64,000 nt of DNA from an uncultured Pelagibacteraceae bacterium (GTDB taxonomy: Bacteria > Pseudomonadota > Alphaproteobacteria > Pelagibacterales > Pelagibacteraceae): NCBI GenBank assembly GCA_902547535.1, contig CACCOB010000002.1, positions 186,001 through 250,000 on the forward strand, written 5' to 3'. The notes beneath the pieces are model-generated. The model was not told the origin of the DNA, searched no databases, and worked only from the letters and a program-made list of their open reading frames with translations. Both the position numbers and the translations under genes were made by a program. Of this stretch, positions 25,215 to 35,260 are shown piece by piece (the first letter of the stretch is position 1; each line of letters starts with the position of its first letter).

Positions 25215-26401
25215 TTCAAAGACTTATTTTTTACACCATCTAAAAAACTAATACATTTTTTTATTTCAGAAAGTTTTATAAACTCATCAATCTTATGCGC
25301 TTGCTTAATTGATCCTGGACCACACACAACTGTACTTATTCCTATTTCTTGAAATAACCCTGCTTCGGTTCCAAAAGAGACTACCTCTCTAGAATTATCT
25401 CCAGTTATGCTTGATACAAATTCACATGCCTCAGAATTTGAAATTCTATCAAAACCGGTTATTTCACCAATGATATGTTTCTTTATAATGGATTTTGGAT
25501 ATATCTTTTTCATTTCCGGCAAAAGAGTCTCGTTTGTAAATTTATCTATTTCATGATTTAAAAAAATTCCATCTTCTTTCACGACAGGTCTTGTTTCCCA
25601 GTTTACATGACATTTGTCAGCAATTACATTATGAGCAATTCCACCAAATATTCCACCAACTTGCAAAGTTGAATATGGAGGATCAAAGATAGAGTCTTTT
25701 AATTCTCTTTCTTTCAATTTTTCTTTTAATTCGAGAAGTTTATTTACATATCTTGCAGCAAATTCAACTGCACTTACACCTTTGTCTGGTTCCGAACTAT
25801 GTCCAGCAAGACCTTCAAAATAGGTTGTATATTCATAGCATCCTTTATGTGCATCAATAATTTTCATATTTGTTGGTTCACCAACAATACAAATACAATC
25901 TTTAATGCCTCTTTTTTTCAGTTCTTTAATCAAAATTGGTGCACCTTTGCATGCTGTTTCTTCATCAAAAGTGAATGAAAAATGAATATCTCTATCCAAA
26001 TTTGATGAAGAGAAAATTGGTGCGTAAGCCAATGCACATGCAATAAAACCTTTCATATCACACGACCCTCTGCCAAACAATTTATCTTCCTTGATTGTTG
26101 CATCAAAAGGATCTGTTGCCCAACCTTCTGAAACTGGAACAACATCTGTGTGTCCAGATAAAATAATTGGTTTTTTATTACTTTTTTTTTTTGCTTTTAA
26201 AGTTGAGAAAAGATTTACTCTTTTTTTTTCCTCATCATAAGTTTTAAAAGAACTAGCTCCTAAAGAATTTAATATATCATTACAATAATCTATAAGTTGG
26301 TTATTATCTTCACCAGATACTGTTTTAAATGCAATTAGATCTTTGAGAATTCTTATCGAATTATTATATATATCTTCTAAATTATTTCCTGTACTCATCA
26401 A
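25211..26401 (-). CDS. argE: M20 peptidase, acetylornithine deacetylase (ArgE)-like
   Basis: A 396-residue zinc-dependent M20 amidohydrolase. The first zinc ligand is in SGHTDVVPVSEGW, the bridging aspartate in GRGSCDMKGF, the catalytic glutamate pair in FTFDEETACKGAP, and a dimerisation lid follows from about residue 185. The overall pattern fits the ArgE branch: it removes the acetyl group of N-acetylornithine in arginine synthesis. It stands alone on the minus strand beside an arginase-family gene, so a catabolic deacylase role is the alternative. Two ATG codons are adjacent at the start. Confidence 0.8.
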   Translation of the reverse strand: MMSTGNNLEDIYNNSIRILKDLIAFKTVSGEDNNQLIDYCNDILNSLGASSFKTYDEEKKRVNLFSTLKAKKKSNKKPIILSGHTDVVPVSEGWATDPFDATIKEDKLFGRGSCDMKGFIACALAYAPIFSSSNLDRDIHFSFTFDEETACKGAPILIKELKKRGIKDCICIVGEPTNMKIIDAHKGCYEYTTYFEGLAGHSSEPDKGVSAVEFAARYVNKLLELKEKLKERELKDSIFDPPYSTLQVGGIFGGIAHNVIADKCHVNWETRPVVKEDGIFLNHEIDKFTNETLLPEMKKIYPKSIIKKHIIGEITGFDRISNSEACEFVSSITGDNSREVVSFGTEAGLFQEIGISTVVCGPGSIKQAHKIDEFIKLSEIKKCISFLDGVKNKSLN

Positions 26402-26423
26402 TTATTAATTATATATTAAATTT

Positions 26424-26765
26424 ATGAAAGAACAAATAACATACGATACATACGACAAAGTAGACATTAGGGTAGGAACAGTAATATCAGTAAAAAAAAA
26501 TGAAAAAGCTAGAAAACCATCACTAGTTGTTGAAGTAGATTTTGGAAAAGAAATAGGGGTTAAACAATCATCTGCACAGATAACTCATTATTACAATGAA
26601 GAAAACTTAGTTGGAAAACAAGTTATAGGAGTTTGTAATTTTCCTGAAAAAAATATAGCAGGTGTTGTTTCTCAAGTTTTAATTCTTGGCTCTATTGATA
26701 AGGAAGGAAAAGTTGTACTTGTTCATCCATCTCAAAAAGTTGAAAATGGTTTGCCTGTAGCATAG
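26424..26765 (+). CDS. csaA: CsaA-like tRNA-binding-domain protein
   Basis: A 113-residue stand-alone OB-fold tRNA-binding domain, the size and layout of CsaA: VDIRVGTVISVKK at the start, KQSSAQITHYY in the middle, and the characteristic end LVHPSQKVENGLPVA. CsaA is described as a chaperone-like and structure-specific tRNA-binding protein. It is followed after 2 bases by a LysE-type exporter. Confidence 0.9.
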   Translation: MKEQITYDTYDKVDIRVGTVISVKKNEKARKPSLVVEVDFGKEIGVKQSSAQITHYYNEENLVGKQVIGVCNFPEKNIAGVVSQVLILGSIDKEGKVVLVHPSQKVENGLPVA

Positions 26766-26767
26766 TA

Positions 26768-27358
26768 ATGCATCCTGAATTGCTGTCTCTCTGTTTATTT
26801 ATGTTTGTGACAAGCTGTTCGCCTGGACCAAATAATATTGTAGCGTCACATTCAGGATTTAATCATGGGTTTAAAAAAACAATTCCTTTAATGTTAGGCG
26901 TGATTTTTGGTTTTACATTCATGTTGGCAGTTATAAATTTTGGCTTAATAAATATTTTTAAGCTTTATCCTATAATTCAAAAAGGTTTAATATTTACTGG
27001 TACAGCATTTTTAATTTATTTGTCATACAAGATATCATTCTCGAAATCTTCAGAGGAAAATGAAAAATTAAGACCTGTAAACTTTATGGAAACTTTTCTT
27101 TATCAATTTTTAAATCCAAAAGGTGTGATAGTTGCAATTATTGCAGTTTCAACATATGTAGAATCAGGTAGTAATTTCATTTCTTATTCAATTTGGTTAT
27201 TAGGTATTGCTTTCGTATTTGCAGTTATTAGTATTATTTTTTGGACAATAATTGGAAAATTTATGAGGAAATTCGCGACAAATGAGAAATTTATTAAATG
27301 GTTTAATTATGTTATGTCGGCACTCTTACTAAGCTGTATAGCAACTTTTTATTACTAG
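26768..27358 (+). CDS. LysE/RhtB family amino-acid exporter
   Basis: A 196-residue inner-membrane protein with six hydrophobic helices. The N-terminal helix carries SCSPGPNNIVASHSGFNHG, the LysE/RhtB signature with the conserved PGPN. Length is typical. It probably exports an amino acid or a related small molecule. It lies 2 bases after csaA and 4 bases before the aconitase. Confidence 0.9.
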   Translation: MHPELLSLCLFMFVTSCSPGPNNIVASHSGFNHGFKKTIPLMLGVIFGFTFMLAVINFGLINIFKLYPIIQKGLIFTGTAFLIYLSYKISFSKSSEENEKLRPVNFMETFLYQFLNPKGVIVAIIAVSTYVESGSNFISYSIWLLGIAFVFAVISIIFWTIIGKFMRKFATNEKFIKWFNYVMSALLLSCIATFYY

Positions 27359-27362
27359 TATT

Positions 27363-30038
27363 ATGAAGCCTGGAAATCAAAATTCGTTCAATTCTTTAAA
27401 AGAACTAAATATAAATGGGAAAAACTATACTATTTATTCTTTAAAAGAAGCTGAAAAAAATGGTTTAGAAGGCATTAATAAATTACCAAAATCAATTAAA
27501 GTTTTACTTGAGAATCTTCTAAGGTATGAGGATAATATCACTGTAAATAAACAACAAATATTATCAATTAAAGATTGGTTAAATACAAAAAAATCAAAAA
27601 CCGAAATTGCATATAGACCCGCGAGAGTACTTTTGCAAGACTATACTGGTATACCAGCTGTTGCTGACCTTGCTGCAATGAGAGATACAGTCAAAGAAAA
27701 AAACAAGGATCCAAATAAAATTAATCCTCTTTCTTCAGTAGATTTGGTAATAGATCATTCTGTTCAAGTGGATAAATTTGCTACAAAGAGTTCATTAAAA
27801 GAAAATGTTGATATCGAATTTGATAGAAACTTCGAAAGATACTCTTTTTTAAAGTGGGGGCAGCAAGCTTTTGATAATTTTAGGATTGTTCCACCTGGAA
27901 CTGGAATTTGTCACCAAGTAAATTTAGAATACTTATCAAAAGTAGTTTGGAATGAAAGGTTTGAAGAAAAAGAATACTTATTTCCTGATACACTAGTTGG
28001 AACTGATAGTCATACGACAATGGTTAATGGTTTATCAGTTCTTGGTTGGGGAGTAGGAGGAATTGAAGCAGAAGCAGGGATGCTAGGTCAACCAATATCT
28101 ATGTTGATACCGGAGGTCATCGGATTTGAAATGAAAAATAAACTTCCCGAAGGTACAACTGCGACTGATCTTGTGTTAACAGTCGTAAAAATGTTAAGAG
28201 ATAAGGGTGTTGTTGGAAAATTTGTAGAATTTTATGGTGAAGGACTTAAAAATTTAACACTCGCTGATAGAGCAACTATTGCGAACATGGCACCTGAGTA
28301 TGGAGCAACATGTGGGTTTTTTCCAATAGATGAAGAAACTTTAAGGTACTTAGAATTTTCTGGAAGATCTAAAGAAACTATTCAGATTGTAGAGCAATAT
28401 GCTAAAGAACAAAATTTATGGGCAAGTGATGATGTTGTTTTTACTGATACTTTATCTCTAGATATGTCTACAGTAGTTCCAACAATTTCTGGACCAAAAA
28501 GACCGCAAGATAAGGTTCTATTAACAAATGCTTCTAAAAATTTTATAAAAGTTTTTGAAAATGTATGTAAAAAAACTGATCCAACAGTAGCAAAAGTTAA
28601 AGACACAGATTTTGAGATAAAAGATGGAGATATATTAATAGCAGCTATAACATCATGTACGAATACCTCTAATCCAAATGTGTTAATTGGTGCAGGACTG
28701 TTAGCCAAAAATGCAATTGAAAAAGGTTTAACTGTTAAACCTTGGGTTAAAACTTCATTAGCACCTGGATCACAAGTTGTTACTGACTATTTAGATAAAG
28801 CTGGTTTAAGCAAATATTTAGATGAATTAGGTTTTAATTTAGTTGGTTATGGTTGCACTACTTGTATTGGTAACTCTGGACCTTTGCCAGATAATATTAC
28901 TGATGCTGTTAAAGAAAATAATTTATACGCTGTTTCAGTTTTATCTGGAAATAGAAACTTTGAAGGAAGGATTTCTCCTTTAGTAAAAGCAAACTATTTA
29001 GCTTCACCTCCTCTTGTAGTAGCTTACGCAATTGCTGGGTCTATGAGAGTGGATTTGTATAAAGACTCATTAGGCAAAGATAACAAAGGACATGATGTTT
29101 ACTTAAAAGACATTTGGCCTTCTAATAAAGAAATAGAGTACATTCTTAAAGAGTCTTTAAACCCAGAAATGTTTGTGAACAGATATTCAAATGTCTCTGA
29201 AGGAACAGAGCAATGGCAAAAAATTAAAGTAGATAAAGGAAGTATATATAATTGGGAAGAAAATTCTACTTATGTAAAAAAACCACCATTCTTTGAAAAT
29301 CTACCAGATGAACCAGAGGGGTTTAAGGAAATAAAAGATGCAAGACCGTTACTAATTTTAGGGGATATGGTAACAACAGACCATATATCTCCAGCTGGAA
29401 GTATTCAAAAAGAGAGCCCAACAGGAAATTACTTTATGACGCATCAAATTTTGCCAAAGGATTATAATTCCTATGGTGCAAGAAGAGGAAATCACGAAGT
29501 AATGATGAGAGGAACATTTGCAAACATTAGAATTAAAAATGAAATGGCTCCAGGTACAGAGGGAGGTTTCACTAAATTATATCCTGAAGAAAAAGTAATG
29601 CCTATTTATGATGCTGTTGTTGAATATAAAAAAAGAGGAACCGATTTAGTAGTATTTGGCGGAAAAGAATATGGAACAGGTTCCTCAAGAGATTGGGCAG
29701 CAAAGGGAACAAAACTATTAGGTGTAAAAGCTGTAATTGCAGAAAGTTTTGAAAGAATACACAGATCTAATCTTATAGGAATGGGAGTTTTGCCTTTGCA
29801 GTTTGTAGAAAACATGAATAGACAGATTTTAAACTTAAAAGGGTCAGAATTAATCTCAGTATTAGGTCTTGAGAAAGGAATTAACCCAGGCGATCATTTA
29901 GAAGTTGAGATTAAATATGTAACAGGTGACATTAAAAAAATTAAAATATTGTGCAGAATAGACACTAAAAATGAATTAGAATACTATAAGAACGGTGGCA
30001 TTCTACAATACGTTCTAAGGAATATGATTAATGGATGA
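27363..30038 (+). CDS. acnA: Aconitate hydratase A
   Basis: An 891-residue TCA-cycle enzyme that isomerises citrate to isocitrate through a [4Fe-4S] cluster. Cluster cysteines are in ITSCTNTSNP and GCTTCIGNSGP. The swivel domain has GKEYGTGSSRDWAAKG. Length matches AcnA/IRP-type aconitases. No cluster-ligand change is seen. It overlaps the next gene by 8 bases. Confidence 0.97.
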   Translation: MKPGNQNSFNSLKELNINGKNYTIYSLKEAEKNGLEGINKLPKSIKVLLENLLRYEDNITVNKQQILSIKDWLNTKKSKTEIAYRPARVLLQDYTGIPAVADLAAMRDTVKEKNKDPNKINPLSSVDLVIDHSVQVDKFATKSSLKENVDIEFDRNFERYSFLKWGQQAFDNFRIVPPGTGICHQVNLEYLSKVVWNERFEEKEYLFPDTLVGTDSHTTMVNGLSVLGWGVGGIEAEAGMLGQPISMLIPEVIGFEMKNKLPEGTTATDLVLTVVKMLRDKGVVGKFVEFYGEGLKNLTLADRATIANMAPEYGATCGFFPIDEETLRYLEFSGRSKETIQIVEQYAKEQNLWASDDVVFTDTLSLDMSTVVPTISGPKRPQDKVLLTNASKNFIKVFENVCKKTDPTVAKVKDTDFEIKDGDILIAAITSCTNTSNPNVLIGAGLLAKNAIEKGLTVKPWVKTSLAPGSQVVTDYLDKAGLSKYLDELGFNLVGYGCTTCIGNSGPLPDNITDAVKENNLYAVSVLSGNRNFEGRISPLVKANYLASPPLVVAYAIAGSMRVDLYKDSLGKDNKGHDVYLKDIWPSNKEIEYILKESLNPEMFVNRYSNVSEGTEQWQKIKVDKGSIYNWEENSTYVKKPPFFENLPDEPEGFKEIKDARPLLILGDMVTTDHISPAGSIQKESPTGNYFMTHQILPKDYNSYGARRGNHEVMMRGTFANIRIKNEMAPGTEGGFTKLYPEEKVMPIYDAVVEYKKRGTDLVVFGGKEYGTGSSRDWAAKGTKLLGVKAVIAESFERIHRSNLIGMGVLPLQFVENMNRQILNLKGSELISVLGLEKGINPGDHLEVEIKYVTGDIKKIKILCRIDTKNELEYYKNGGILQYVLRNMING

Positions 30039-30675
30039 AGAAATAGAAATTATTAATACAAATACAAGAGTTGAAAAATTAAAAAACTTTTTAATATCAA
30101 AAAGAAAACAATTAATAATTTTGTTAATATTAATTATTTTAATATTGATCAGTTTTTTTGGTTATCAAGAGTTCAAGTCTAGCAGTAAAGAAAAGTTAGC
30201 AAATAAATTCAATTTAATTGTTACAAATTTTGAGGCGGGCAAAAAAGATAATATAAATAATAAATTGATAGAAATCATAAATGCTAAAGACAAAACCTAT
30301 TCTCCATTAGCTTTCTTTTTCTTATTAGATAATGATTTAATAACGTCTAGTGATGAAATAAATTCATATTTTGATCTTCTTATAAATGATGTGTCTCTTG
30401 AGAAAGAAATTAAAAACCTAACCATATACAAAAAAGCTCTATTTAATTCAGACTTTGCAAAAGAAAATGAATTGTTAAATATACTTAACCCAGTAATAAA
30501 ATCAGACAGTCTTTGGAAACCACAAGCATTATATCTTATGGCTGAGTTTTATTTATCAAAAAACCAAAAACAGAAATCAAAAGAATTCTTTAATCAAATT
30601 GTAGAAATGGAAAATGTTAGTCCAAAAGTTAAATTAGAAGTCCAAAAAAGGTTACGATCAGATTTCAGTGAATAA
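30031..30675 (+). CDS. YfgM-like membrane-anchored helical-repeat protein
   Basis: A 214-residue protein with a short cytoplasmic N-terminus, one membrane helix (about residues 33-53) and a periplasmic helical region that looks TPR-like (alternating helices such as SLWKPQALYLMAEFYLSKNQ). That architecture and its place directly upstream of a BamB-type gene match YfgM, an ancillary periplasmic chaperone of the Sec translocon. Sequence similarity alone would be weak; the call rests mostly on layout and context. It overlaps both neighbours by 8 bases. Confidence 0.72.
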   Translation: MDEEIEIINTNTRVEKLKNFLISKRKQLIILLILIILILISFFGYQEFKSSSKEKLANKFNLIVTNFEAGKKDNINNKLIEIINAKDKTYSPLAFFFLLDNDLITSSDEINSYFDLLINDVSLEKEIKNLTIYKKALFNSDFAKENELLNILNPVIKSDSLWKPQALYLMAEFYLSKNQKQKSKEFFNQIVEMENVSPKVKLEVQKRLRSDFSE

Positions 30676-31939
30676 AGCTATTAAGTATATAATTATTTTA
30701 ATATTTTTATCAAATTGTAGTTTTTCAAAAAAGGACGCAGCAGATAATGATAAATTAATAGATATTTTTAAAAAAAATGAGCCCATTGAAAAAGAATTTA
30801 ATAAACAATTAAAGATTAAGAAGTTAAATATTTTTAAAATAAAACCTTTTCAAAAAAATAACAGTAATAGTAATGGAAATATTAATTTTGACTCTAATTT
30901 TGATAAATTTTTAACATACAAAATAAACAAAATTAAAAAATTTGACTCAAATCAGCCTGAATTATTTTTTACAGAAAACGAAAATGTTATTTTTTTTAAT
31001 GGAAAAGGTTCGATTATCAAGTTAAGCGAAGATCTTAAGAAAATATGGGAGATTAATAATTATAGTAAGAAAGAAAAGAAACTTAATCCTATTTTATATT
31101 TTGCTCAAGCTGGCAAAAATTTGATTGTAAATGATAATTTGTCAAAAATGTATTCAATTGATTTAAATGACGGAAGAGTTGTTTGGTCAAAATATAGTTC
31201 GTCATCTTTTAATTCTGATATCAAAGTATATAAAGATAAATTTTTAACAATAGATTTCGATAATATTATTAGAGCCATATCCATTAAGGATGGAAAGGAA
31301 TTATGGAATTTTAAAACAGACAATTCTTTTATAAAATCACAAAAAAAACTCTCAATAATTTTAAAGGATGAAATTGTTTTTTTTATAAATAATTTAGGAG
31401 ATGTAACAGCCCTTGATGTAAATAACGGAAGTTTAGTTTGGCAAACACCAACACAAAGTAGTTTAATATATCAAGACGCATTTAGCTTAGAAAATTCAGA
31501 CTTGGTTTTTGAAAATAATACAATTTATTTTTCAAATAACAAAAATGAGTTTTTTGCAATAGATGCAAGAACAGGAATAATTAAATGGACGCAATCGATA
31601 AATTCGAGTTTAAGACCAACTATAATCGAAAGTTTAATCTTCACAGTTTCCAATGAAGGTTACCTTTTTGTTATAGATGATAGAACTGGCAATATTTTAA
31701 GAATTACTGATATCTTAACAAATTTTAATAATAGAAGTGATATAAAACCAACAGGATTTATACATGGAAAATATAAGATATTTGTCTCATTAAATAATGG
31801 ACGATTATTGACAATTAATTCAATAACTGGCTTACAAGAAAAGATTACAAAAATACACGGTTCAAAAATTTCAAGACCCTATGTATTTAATAACAATATG
31901 TATTTTATAAAAGACAATGCAATAGCCAGAACAAACTGA
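30668..31939 (+). CDS. bamB: BamB-like PQQ-repeat outer-membrane lipoprotein
   Basis: A 423-residue lipoprotein. The N-terminal helix ends in the lipobox LSNC, so it is lipidated on the cysteine near residue 17. From about residue 90 there are repeated beta-propeller blades with the PQQ-like pattern DxNxGxxxW (LNDGRVVWS, IKDGKELWNF, VNNGSLVWQ, ARTGIIKWT). BamB is a scaffold of the outer-membrane beta-barrel assembly complex. The GTG start overlaps the upstream YfgM-like gene. In many proteobacteria der follows; here a cupin-like gene follows instead. Confidence 0.85.
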   Translation: MNKAIKYIIILIFLSNCSFSKKDAADNDKLIDIFKKNEPIEKEFNKQLKIKKLNIFKIKPFQKNNSNSNGNINFDSNFDKFLTYKINKIKKFDSNQPELFFTENENVIFFNGKGSIIKLSEDLKKIWEINNYSKKEKKLNPILYFAQAGKNLIVNDNLSKMYSIDLNDGRVVWSKYSSSSFNSDIKVYKDKFLTIDFDNIIRAISIKDGKELWNFKTDNSFIKSQKKLSIILKDEIVFFINNLGDVTALDVNNGSLVWQTPTQSSLIYQDAFSLENSDLVFENNTIYFSNNKNEFFAIDARTGIIKWTQSINSSLRPTIIESLIFTVSNEGYLFVIDDRTGNILRITDILTNFNNRSDIKPTGFIHGKYKIFVSLNNGRLLTINSITGLQEKITKIHGSKISRPYVFNNNMYFIKDNAIARTN

Positions 31940-32367
31940 TGTTTTTAAAGATTTTAGAAAAACTTGGTAGAAAAAAAGTAGTATTTGACCGAGGTCCATC
32001 ACATCCAGAGTTTGAAAAAGCAAAGCCTTGGATGAACAGGTATTATGTTCTATTCAGACATAGACCAAAGTGGTTTCCGTTTAACATACTAATTCATGAA
32101 ATGTTAGACAATGATCATGGTGATGGAGTCCATAATCATTTATTTCCTTACATCACAATCATTTTAAGAGGAGGATATTGGGAAACATTAAAAACAGGAA
32201 AAGTGTGGCGAGCACCAGGATATATCGGATTTAGATCTGCTAATAATTTTCACAGAGTAGACTTAGAGCCAGGAACTAAACCAATGACTATTTTTTTAGC
32301 AGGCCCATATGGATTTAGAAAAGGACCAAGATCGGAATATGGAATAGATTTTAAAACAAAAAAATGA
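31939..32367 (+). CDS. Cupin-like protein of unknown function
   Basis: A 142-residue protein with a predicted beta-barrel. A histidine-rich metal-site-like stretch is HDGDGVHNHLFPYITIILRGGYWE counted around residues 55-80 (written DGVHNHLFP for the core), followed by RAPGYIGFRSANNFHRVDL, which would supply the third histidine. The spacing resembles cupins, but the family is not one I can name. Its ATG overlaps the bamB stop, and its own stop overlaps the zapE start, so it belongs to the same transcript. Confidence 0.7.
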   Translation: MFLKILEKLGRKKVVFDRGPSHPEFEKAKPWMNRYYVLFRHRPKWFPFNILIHEMLDNDHGDGVHNHLFPYITIILRGGYWETLKTGKVWRAPGYIGFRSANNFHRVDLEPGTKPMTIFLAGPYGFRKGPRSEYGIDFKTKK

Positions 32368-33416
32368 GTTTGAAAAAATCTTATCTTAAACACTGTAAAG
32401 ATAAAGACTTAGAAATAAACGAAAATCAAATAGAAATAGTACAAAAATTAAGCGAATATTACAATTTTAACTTCAATCAATCATTTATTAAAAAATTATT
32501 CAAAGATAAAAAAAATAAATTAGGCTTTTATTTAGTTGGCGATGTAGGTGTAGGTAAAACTATGATTTTAAATTTTTTTTTTGAAAGTTTAAAAGAAAAA
32601 AAATCAAGATTACACTTTAATGAGTTTATGGTTGAATTTCACAATTTTATATTTGAAAATAAAAAGAAAGGAAATGACAATGGGTTAGAAAAATTTGTTA
32701 AAAACTTAAGTGACAAAACAAAAATATTATATTTTGATGAATTTCAAGTAACAAATATTGTTGATGCTATGATATTAGGTAAATTATTTGAAAGAATATT
32801 TAATGAAAATATAAAAGTTATTTTTTCTTCAAATACAAATATTAAAGATTTATATAAAAATGGATTACAGAGAGATCAATTCATCCCTTTTTTAAATATT
32901 TTAAAAAATAATTGCTCTGAATTAGAACTTGATATTGAAGAAGATTATAGAGCTACAAAAAATACAAATTTAAGTCGATTTTTGTCACCTATAGATAATT
33001 CATCTAATTTTAAGTTTAATAAATTTTTTAGAAAAGTTACAAAGAATAAAAAACAAACCACTAAGTCATTAGATGTGAAGGGGCGCAAATTAGTATTTGA
33101 AAACTTTCATGAGGGAGTCCTTAAGGTTTCTTTTGAAGAAATTTGTAATAGAAATCTTGGATCCGAAGACTACATTAAAATCGCGAATGAAAGCGATTTT
33201 ATTTTTATTGAAAATCTACCTAACTTTAGTGAAAGTAATTCTAACCAGCAACAAAGGTTTATTACTTTTATCGATATTGTGTATGAAAAAAAAATACCAT
33301 TGATGATCAAATCGGAAGTTGAATTAAATTCACTAGAATCCACTTATAGCATGAAAAAGCCTTTCAAAAGAACAGTTAGTCGATTGTATGAACTAACATC
33401 ACAAAACTTTAAATAA
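32364..33416 (+). CDS. zapE: ZapE/AFG1-like ATPase
   Basis: A 350-residue AAA-type ATPase of the AFG1/ZapE family. Walker A is GDVGVGKT near residues 59-66, Walker B is ILYFDEFQV, and the conserved HFNEFMVEFH segment lies between. A sensor-like FSSNT follows, and arginines in DYRATK mark the C-terminal part. ZapE associates with the Z-ring in cell division under stress, and the eukaryotic relative acts in mitochondrial protein turnover. Length is normal. Confidence 0.88.
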   Translation: MSLKKSYLKHCKDKDLEINENQIEIVQKLSEYYNFNFNQSFIKKLFKDKKNKLGFYLVGDVGVGKTMILNFFFESLKEKKSRLHFNEFMVEFHNFIFENKKKGNDNGLEKFVKNLSDKTKILYFDEFQVTNIVDAMILGKLFERIFNENIKVIFSSNTNIKDLYKNGLQRDQFIPFLNILKNNCSELELDIEEDYRATKNTNLSRFLSPIDNSSNFKFNKFFRKVTKNKKQTTKSLDVKGRKLVFENFHEGVLKVSFEEICNRNLGSEDYIKIANESDFIFIENLPNFSESNSNQQQRFITFIDIVYEKKIPLMIKSEVELNSLESTYSMKKPFKRTVSRLYELTSQNFK

Positions 33417-33419
33417 TGT

Positions 33420-33839
33420 ATGAAACAAGAATTTTACAATCTAGAAATTAATACAAATGGTCAAAAACTGTATGAGTTCACTGATGAAACAATTGAATGG
33501 ATTAATAATAATAAATTTAAAAATGGAATTATTAATCTGAGCATTCAACATACTAGTGCATCACTAATTATCCAAGAAAATGCTGACCCAGATGTACAAA
33601 AAGATTTAATTAATTTTTTTGATAAATTGGTACCCATGGACAAAAAGTTATATGTCCATACAACTGAGGGAAAAGATGATATGCCAGCCCACATTAAATC
33701 TGCATTAACCAATAATCAAATCTCCTTAAGTATAAAAGATAGCGAATTACTTCTAGGAACTTGGCAAGGTATATATTTGTTCGAACACAGGTTAGAGGCA
33801 ACAACAAGAACTGTAATTCATCATTTTATTGGAGACTAA
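33420..33839 (+). CDS. yjbQ: YjbQ/UPF0047 family protein
   Basis: A 139-residue protein of the UPF0047 (YjbQ) family. The conserved INLSIQHTSASLIIQENADP block is visible in the first third, followed by DDMPAHIKSAL and the closing LGTWQGIYLFEHR. Weak thiamin-phosphate-synthase activity has been reported for the family, but the physiological role is unclear. Its end overlaps the convergent photolyase end by 4 bases. Confidence 0.92.
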   Translation: MKQEFYNLEINTNGQKLYEFTDETIEWINNNKFKNGIINLSIQHTSASLIIQENADPDVQKDLINFFDKLVPMDKKLYVHTTEGKDDMPAHIKSALTNNQISLSIKDSELLLGTWQGIYLFEHRLEATTRTVIHHFIGD

Positions 33840-35260
33840 TTTTTTTTCTTAATTGATTGAAAAGCACTCAAAGCTTCAGCCCTAGCTTTTTCATGAATAA
33901 CAATTGGCATAGGGTAATCGGAGCCTATGATAGTATTTAATGCTTCTTGATATTTTCTTTCCATTTCCCAGGGCTTATGAATAAATTTTGTAGGTACTTT
34001 ATTTAGTTCAGGAACCCATTTTTTTACATATTCTCCTTGTTTATCAAATTTTTCACCCTGTAAAATAGGGTTAAAAATTCTAAAATATGGAGCAGCATCA
34101 GCACCACATCCTGCTACCCATTGCCATTGCGCAACATTATTTGCTTCATTAAAATCTAGTAGACAATTTCTGAAATGTTTTTCTCCTTCTTTCCAATTAA
34201 TTCTTAAATGTTTAACTAAAAAAGAGCCAACAACCATTCTAATTCGGTTATGCATCCAGCCAGTTTCATATAATTCTCTCATTCCAGCATCAACAATTGG
34301 ATAGCCTGTCATTCCTTTTTTCCATGCATTTAAAAATTTAGCATTATTAACCCATGGGAAATTATCAAATTCTTTTCTTAAATTTCCCTTTAGCATTTCT
34401 GGAAAGTAATTAATAAGACTATGTGAAAACTCTCTCCAACCAATCTCATTAGTATATTTTTTTACACTTACATTTTTAGACTTTAATTTTTTACATTTCT
34501 CCCAGATATCGCCAACGTTAATCTGTCCATTTCTAATATATGGAGAAAGTCTTGATGTTCCATTAATAGATGGAAAGTCACGATCTACACCATAATTAAG
34601 TATGCTTTTGTTGACAAAATTATCTAAATTTTCATGGGCTTTTTGCTCTGAAGGCTCCCAATATTTTTCAAATTTCTTATACCAATCAGATTTAGGTAAA
34701 ATATCTTCAGATTTTATTTGATTTTTGAACAATGTGTTTATCTTTTTGCACTTCTTAACTTTGATTATTTTATCAGGCAGTCTTTCTAAATAAAATTGCT
34801 CTGCATTTCTCCAAAAAGGACTGAAGACTTTAAAAGGTGTGCCATCATTTTTCGTAATTTTATTATATTCATTAAGTACATTTCCTTTAAAAAATTTAAA
34901 ATCAATATTCTTTTTTGAAAAATTAGCGCCAATTTTTTTATCTTTTTCTAATTCATTAGGTTCATAAACTTTATTCCAATAAACAGATATTTTACTATTA
35001 GATTTTATTTTAGAAAAAAAATGTATTTCATCATCTTTAATTATTTCCAGTCCAATGTTTAATTTTTTTAAATCAGATTTAAAATTTTCTAGGGATTTAC
35101 TTACCCACCATTTTTGAGCCTCTCTTCTACGGTCGAAAATATTACTATTAAAAATAAATACTGTGGTAACAACATCATGTTGATTTGTAGCATAAGTTAG
35201 CGCATCATTATTTTGTATTCGAAAATCATCTCTTATCCAAACGAGTGCTGTATTAGCCAT
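33836..35260 (-). CDS. phrB: Deoxyribodipyrimidine photolyase
   Basis: A 474-residue class I CPD photolyase/cryptochrome-family protein. The N-terminal antenna domain begins ALVWIRDDFRIQNNDAL. The C-terminal FAD domain has GWMHNRIRMVVGSFLVKHL and NNVAQWQWVAGCGADAAPY. It repairs UV-induced pyrimidine dimers with blue light, which fits a surface-ocean organism. It overlaps the upstream ammonia-lyase by 8 bases and is the last gene of the minus-strand run. Confidence 0.95.
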   Translation of the reverse strand: MANTALVWIRDDFRIQNNDALTYATNQHDVVTTVFIFNSNIFDRRREAQKWWVSKSLENFKSDLKKLNIGLEIIKDDEIHFFSKIKSNSKISVYWNKVYEPNELEKDKKIGANFSKKNIDFKFFKGNVLNEYNKITKNDGTPFKVFSPFWRNAEQFYLERLPDKIIKVKKCKKINTLFKNQIKSEDILPKSDWYKKFEKYWEPSEQKAHENLDNFVNKSILNYGVDRDFPSINGTSRLSPYIRNGQINVGDIWEKCKKLKSKNVSVKKYTNEIGWREFSHSLINYFPEMLKGNLRKEFDNFPWVNNAKFLNAWKKGMTGYPIVDAGMRELYETGWMHNRIRMVVGSFLVKHLRINWKEGEKHFRNCLLDFNEANNVAQWQWVAGCGADAAPYFRIFNPILQGEKFDKQGEYVKKWVPELNKVPTKFIHKPWEMERKYQEALNTIIGSDYPMPIVIHEKARAEALSAFQSIKKKN